64,000 bases of DNA from Gemmatimonadaceae bacterium (GTDB lineage: Bacteria > Gemmatimonadota > Gemmatimonadetes > Gemmatimonadales > Gemmatimonadaceae), in the NCBI GenBank assembly GCA_019752115.1, contig JAIEMN010000045.1:62001-126000 (forward strand), read 5' to 3'. Shown here in pieces: positions 60,609 to 64,000 of the stretch (position 1 is its first letter; the number at the start of each line of letters is the position of its first letter). The notes beneath the pieces were generated by a model. That model searched no databases, was not told the DNA's origin, and was given only the letters and a program-made list of their open reading frames with translations. A program made the position numbers and the translations under genes.

Positions 60609-60756
60609 AATGGGCCCCGTCCACGCGCGCTGGTGCACGGCGTGGACCGGGCACGACGGGTTCACGCTCCTCGATGCCGATGCGACAGTCGCGAAGTACC
60701 CAGGGCCGGTGCGGACGGTGTAGGGGCAGGCCGATCGTTCGGCCGCATCACACTCG

Positions 60757-60984
60757 CTACGACGCCCGCTTCTCGAGGCGCTCGGCGATCCACACCTTGA
60801 TGATGGACTGCCGCGTGACGCCGAGTCGCGCGGCTTCCTGATCGAGCGACTCGATCATCCACGCGGGGAAATCCACGTTCACGCGACGCGGGGCGAGCGC
60901 GGGGCGGCGCGCCGTGGACAGGTCCAGATCGTGCGTGAGATCGACGTCTCGCTCGAACTTGCGGTCAAAGTCCTTCGCCTTCAT
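60757..60984 (-). CDS. brnA: BrnA-like antitoxin
   Basis: The 75-residue protein has a charged N-terminus and a C-terminal ribbon-helix-helix segment (RRVNVDFPAWMIESLDQEAARLGVTRQSIIKVWIAERLE). The order toxin then antitoxin, with a 20-bp overlap, is the BrnTA arrangement. It should neutralise BrnT and repress the pair's promoter. Confidence 0.85.
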   Translation of the reverse strand: MKAKDFDRKFERDVDLTHDLDLSTARRPALAPRRVNVDFPAWMIESLDQEAARLGVTRQSIIKVWIAERLEKRAS

Positions 60985-61234
60985 ACAACGCGACCTCCTC
61001 AGCGCGCGATCGGCGCACCGAAATCAGACGAATGCGGTGCGCGCGATAGGTGATCACCGCCGACCACGCCACTCCGTCGATGCGTCCCACGACCAGCCAG
61101 CGCGGCTCGTCGGTGGTCCGAGCCTGCACCTCCAGCAGACGGTCGTCCCGCCAGAGCGCCTGCGCGGCCTCGAAGTCGATGCCGTGCTTGTCGCGGTTGC
61201 TGGCGCTCTTGAGGGGATCGAACTCGAATTCCAC
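60965..61234 (-). CDS. brnT: BrnT-like ribonuclease toxin
   Basis: The 89-residue protein has the BrnT pattern: FEFDPLKSASNRDKHGIDFEAA, then RWLVVGRIDGVAWSAVITYR and IRLISVRRSRAEEVALYE. The family adopts a RelE-like ribonuclease fold. The start is GTG 61234 with a GGAG site 5 bases upstream; a nearby ATG is out of frame. It lies next to the kinase relic. Confidence 0.87.
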   Translation of the reverse strand: MEFEFDPLKSASNRDKHGIDFEAAQALWRDDRLLEVQARTTDEPRWLVVGRIDGVAWSAVITYRAHRIRLISVRRSRAEEVALYEGEGL

Positions 61235-61249
61235 CGCATCTCCAGATTC

Positions 61250-61266
61250 GGTATAAAAAATATACC
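61250..61266 (-). promoter_or_regulatory. AT-rich inverted repeat upstream of brnT
   Basis: GGTATA and TATACC (61250-61255, 61261-61266) pair around five A bases, 15 bases before the GTG start. This is the likely promoter and BrnA operator: AT-rich, palindromic and directly upstream. Confidence 0.5.
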
Positions 61267-61300
61267 TTTCTTTGATCCGGTCAAGGGTCGCCGGTCCGGC

Positions 61301-61426
61301 TTACGGCTCGCGCGCGCGGCGAACATCCCGGGCGAGATACACGGTGGCCATGCCGCCCTGCCCGAGCTCGCGGAGCAGTTCATAGCGGTCGGCAAGCGCA
61401 GCAGTGAGGCGCTCCACGGTACTCAC
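61301..61426 (-). pseudogene. Truncated N-terminus of a propeller-type Ser/Thr kinase
   Basis: From GTG 61426 a 41-residue frame reads through ADRYELLRELGQGGMATVY and LARDVRRAREP, then stops with TAA. Sister genes continue at this point with VAIKVLHPEL, so the copy ends just before the catalytic lysine. The start overlaps the stop of K11 (GTGA, 61423-61426), the same coupling seen between K5 and K4. It is therefore a remnant of a once full-length downstream kinase. BrnTA now occupies the DNA just beyond it. Confidence 0.85.
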
Positions 61427-63999
61427 CGTCGCACCTCGGGTGGAGCGGTTACGCTCTGCAGCCAGCCGCGAACCAGCACGAGATAGTCATTCTGCCGCCC
61501 GTCCGCCCGCGGCGTCCGCTGCACCGCCAGGATGCGTCCATCGGGCGCCCACGCATGGTGCGGCCGATACTGGTCGAGCACGATGTTCGGCGGCGCCTTG
61601 AACAGCCGCGTGCGTGATTCCACCGACAGTGTTCCGCCGTCAGAACGCAGTCTCGCCTCCCAGAATGCGGAGTCGGCGCTCACGTACAGCAGTCGCGTCC
61701 CATCGGGAGACCAAAGCGGCGAATGGCCGCCCTCGAGCGAAACGACGATCGGTGCGCCGCCGCCAGGATGCGGTCGTATGAACACCTCCTTGCGTCCAGG
61801 TCGGTCGGTCGCATACGCCAACCAGCGCCCATCGGGCGACAAGGCCGGTGCGTGTTCCGCGACACCCTCGTTGAGCACCGGCGTCGGCTTCGTGTCCACT
61901 CCCGGTACAAAGCGAAAGATGTTCCGCACGGTCACGCCCGGCATGCGGATCACGATCTCCTTGGCGTCCCGCGACCAGAACCCTTCCGCGAGCGCACTGG
62001 AGAGTGTGGTGAGTCGACGGGAGGTACCCGATCCATCGACGGCAATTTCCTGCAGGAAGGCGTTCTCGGCTTCCGCACTGACGTACAGCAGATGGCGTCC
62101 ATCCGGATGCCATGATGGGCGATTGGCGAGTCCATCACGTCCGAAGGGGAGCCGTGACTGTTGCCGAAGATCATACACCCAGAGATCTCCACTCTGGATG
62201 CCGCGCGACGTCGGCAGTGCCACCGCGATTCGCGTACCGTCAGGGCTCAGGGCTGGCGCGTCAAATGCCTGGGGCGCAATCCAGCCAATCGCCGTCGTCA
62301 CGCCCTTTCGATCGAGCCACACCAGCCGGCTACTGTCGCTGCCGACCGCCGCGCGTTCGTAGAGCAAGGATCCATCCGCTGCAACGGTGAACATCCCGAG
62401 CGGTGATGGAGCATCACCGGTTACTCGGGCTTCGCCGTCCGGCCGACCAGACGCCGGGTCAAAACGCTGAACGACAATCGATCGATCGCTGGGGCGCGTG
62501 TACAGGAGCCAATTCGGCGGCACGAAACGCGGCGACGTCCCGGTGCCGAACTGATCGTTGATGCCTCGATCGAGATCGAGCAGCCCGAGGAGCGACTGCC
62601 CGCCGTTGCTCACGAGGAAGCGTCTGCTGCCTGGCAGTACCTCTGTGAGCTGACGCCCACCGAGCCGGAACAGACTGTCGGCGGCCGGCGCCCCCGGCAT
62701 CCACCGATAGAGCACCGTGGCATCGTCGCGGAAGTAGATCGCGCCATCGTCGCCCCACTTGAGCGACGTTGGGGCGAGCCCCAGTTCCTGCGCCGTACCG
62801 CCATCCAGCGGGAGCACCACGAGGCGGTCTCGGCGACGAACCGCGACGCGGCGCAGATCGGTGGAGATACGCGGCGTCCCGGAGACGCCCTCCGACCCCG
62901 GTACGACCGTCGCCTCCAGCGCGTCGAGTGAGCGTTTCCACAGGACCGCCGGCCCCGCGGGTGAATGGCCCACGTATACCACGAATCGCCCGTCACTACT
63001 GAGATCGAAATCACGCCAGGTGGCGCCGCGAATGAAGTCCTGACCCGGAGCCGTGGCGAGTATCACGCGCGTGACCGATCCGTTGTCGGCCACGGTGCCG
63101 CCACGCTTCGGCCACGAGGAGAGCAGCCCAGCCACCGCCGAGACGGCCACGGCAAGCGCGCCCCACACGACCGGATCACGCCACCGCGAACGCACCGGCG
63201 CCACGGCCGTCGTGACCCGCGGTGCGGCCGCATCGCGCACATACGCCGGATTCGCCAGCGCGTCTGCAAACGCCTTGGCCGTGGCAAACCGATCGGCCGG
63301 CAACTTCTCGAGCGCCGTCTCGAGCGCCGCGTTCACATGCGCGGGCACCGTGCGCCGCAGCTTTGCGACCGGCGCCGCCGGCTCGGTGATGATCTTCATG
63401 ATGATCTGCTGCGCCGAGTTGCCGAGGTGCGGCGGCTCGCCAGCCAGCATTTCGTAGCACACCGTCGCCAGCGAGTACACGTCGCTCCGCGGCGTGAGCT
63501 CCTTGTCGGCGGTGGCCTGCTCAGGACTCATGTAGTGCGGCGTGCCGAGCGAGAGCCCCGTCTCTGTCATGCGCCCACCGGCCGCCGCGCTCACGGCCAG
63601 GGCGATGCCAAAGTCCATCACCATGGCGCGCCCGTCATGCAGGAGAATGTTCTCCGGCTTGATGTCGCGATGAATGATCCCGCGGCGGTGCGCGTAGTCG
63701 AGCGCGTCGGCCACCTCGCGGGTCAGCCGCACCGCGTCCTCCACGGCCACCTGCGTCTCGCGATGGAGCTGCTCGCGAATCGTCTCCCCCTCGATGTAGG
63801 GCATGACGTAGTACAGGAAGCCATCGGCCACGCCGCTGTCGAAGAGCGGCAGAATGTGCGGGTGCTGCAGCTGCGCGGTGGTGCGGATCTCCTGCACGAA
63901 CCGTTCGGCGCCGAGGACGGCCGCCAGTTCGGGCTTGAGCACCTTGATGGCCACGTCGCGCTCATGCTTGAGGTCGCGCGCGAGATACACGGTGGCCAT
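61423..63999 (-). CDS. Transmembrane Ser/Thr kinase with beta-propeller, N-terminus beyond the window (K11)
   Basis: The visible 858 residues begin inside the Gly loop (MATVYLARD). The catalytic Lys (VAIKVL), IIHRDIKPEN, VMDFGIALA and YMSPEQ are present. This copy differs from the tandem group (DLKHERDVAIKVLKPEL; QATADKELTPRSDVYSLATV) and resembles K1/K2 in places. A span (VVWGALAVAVSAVAGLLSSW) leads to a propeller with SPDGTRIAVALPTSRG, HPDGRHLLYVSAEAENAF and SPDGRWLAYATDRPGRKEVF. The C-terminal LVRGWLQSV replaces the NWFxELR ending. Its first 20-30 residues lie outside the sequence. Confidence 0.9.
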   Translation of the reverse strand: MATVYLARDLKHERDVAIKVLKPELAAVLGAERFVQEIRTTAQLQHPHILPLFDSGVADGFLYYVMPYIEGETIREQLHRETQVAVEDAVRLTREVADALDYAHRRGIIHRDIKPENILLHDGRAMVMDFGIALAVSAAAGGRMTETGLSLGTPHYMSPEQATADKELTPRSDVYSLATVCYEMLAGEPPHLGNSAQQIIMKIITEPAAPVAKLRRTVPAHVNAALETALEKLPADRFATAKAFADALANPAYVRDAAAPRVTTAVAPVRSRWRDPVVWGALAVAVSAVAGLLSSWPKRGGTVADNGSVTRVILATAPGQDFIRGATWRDFDLSSDGRFVVYVGHSPAGPAVLWKRSLDALEATVVPGSEGVSGTPRISTDLRRVAVRRRDRLVVLPLDGGTAQELGLAPTSLKWGDDGAIYFRDDATVLYRWMPGAPAADSLFRLGGRQLTEVLPGSRRFLVSNGGQSLLGLLDLDRGINDQFGTGTSPRFVPPNWLLYTRPSDRSIVVQRFDPASGRPDGEARVTGDAPSPLGMFTVAADGSLLYERAAVGSDSSRLVWLDRKGVTTAIGWIAPQAFDAPALSPDGTRIAVALPTSRGIQSGDLWVYDLRQQSRLPFGRDGLANRPSWHPDGRHLLYVSAEAENAFLQEIAVDGSGTSRRLTTLSSALAEGFWSRDAKEIVIRMPGVTVRNIFRFVPGVDTKPTPVLNEGVAEHAPALSPDGRWLAYATDRPGRKEVFIRPHPGGGAPIVVSLEGGHSPLWSPDGTRLLYVSADSAFWEARLRSDGGTLSVESRTRLFKAPPNIVLDQYRPHHAWAPDGRILAVQRTPRADGRQNDYLVLVRGWLQSVTAPPEVRR

Positions 64000-64000
64000 G

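Noticed and set aside
57926-60841. 971-residue open frame on the plus strand
   Set aside because: It is the antisense shadow of K10; its own sequence shows no domain and mirrors the conserved kinase DNA.
1-64000. CRISPR arrays, tRNA or rRNA genes
   Set aside because: No regular direct repeats with unique spacers and no cloverleaf or rRNA-like stretch were seen on either strand by eye.

Overview
The window is high-GC DNA from a bacterium with a Gram-negative envelope, most likely a member of the Gemmatimonadota. The inference rests on four things: a dense array of transmembrane Ser/Thr kinases ending in TolB/PD40-type beta-propellers, a System I (Ccm) cytochrome c pathway, UbiD/UbiA proteins of the type used in futalosine-route menaquinone synthesis, and an outer-membrane barrel encoded among multiheme cytochromes. 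I saw no rRNA, tRNA, CRISPR array or transposase. Lineage and function calls come from reading motifs, not from database searches.

Region 1 (1-5286) is mixed housekeeping: the end of an esterase, a DUF2461 protein, a membrane protein, a methyltransferase, and on the minus strand a FecR-type protein with a sigma-like N-terminus and a double zinc-ribbon membrane protein. Region 2 (5441-11498) is a complete ccmABCDEFGH operon, including a 47-residue ccmD at 7656-7799. Region 3 (11826-19185) holds a 9-haem lipoprotein cytochrome, a 20-haem NapC/NrfH-like membrane cytochrome, an outer-membrane barrel, a 16-haem periplasmic cytochrome and a small lipoprotein. Together they look like a quinol-to-outer-surface electron conduit that needs 45 haem attachments, and the ccm operon next door could supply them. 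Region 4 (19523-27450) is a [NiFe] hydrogenase operon (small subunit, large subunit, cytochrome b, protease, HypA-like, HypB) that runs by overlapping genes into UbiD-like and UbiA-like genes probably of menaquinone synthesis. Hydrogen oxidation, the quinone pool and multihaem electron export therefore sit side by side. A ferritin-like/SnoaL fusion, a UbiB/ABC1 protein and an unknown protein follow.

Region 5 (30801 to the end) is an array of eleven Ser/Thr protein kinases (named K1 to K11 here) plus one truncated relic. Ten have a cytoplasmic kinase domain, one membrane span and a large extracytoplasmic beta-propeller; K1 has no propeller. Kinase domains of K3 and K5-K10 are almost identical to one another while the propellers differ strongly. 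Gaps between kinases hold small self-contained modules: two DUF4143 AAA ATPases, a VapBC-like pair, a BrnTA pair and a DUF2911 protein. Four kinase genes share a two-part upstream motif with exactly 15 bases between its halves, placed as a leaderless promoter would be.

Three long intergenic hairpins (2891-3008, 11509-11615, 19187-19305) separate operons in the first 20 kb. The last is built from GTATAC boxes repeated at an exact 13-bp period.
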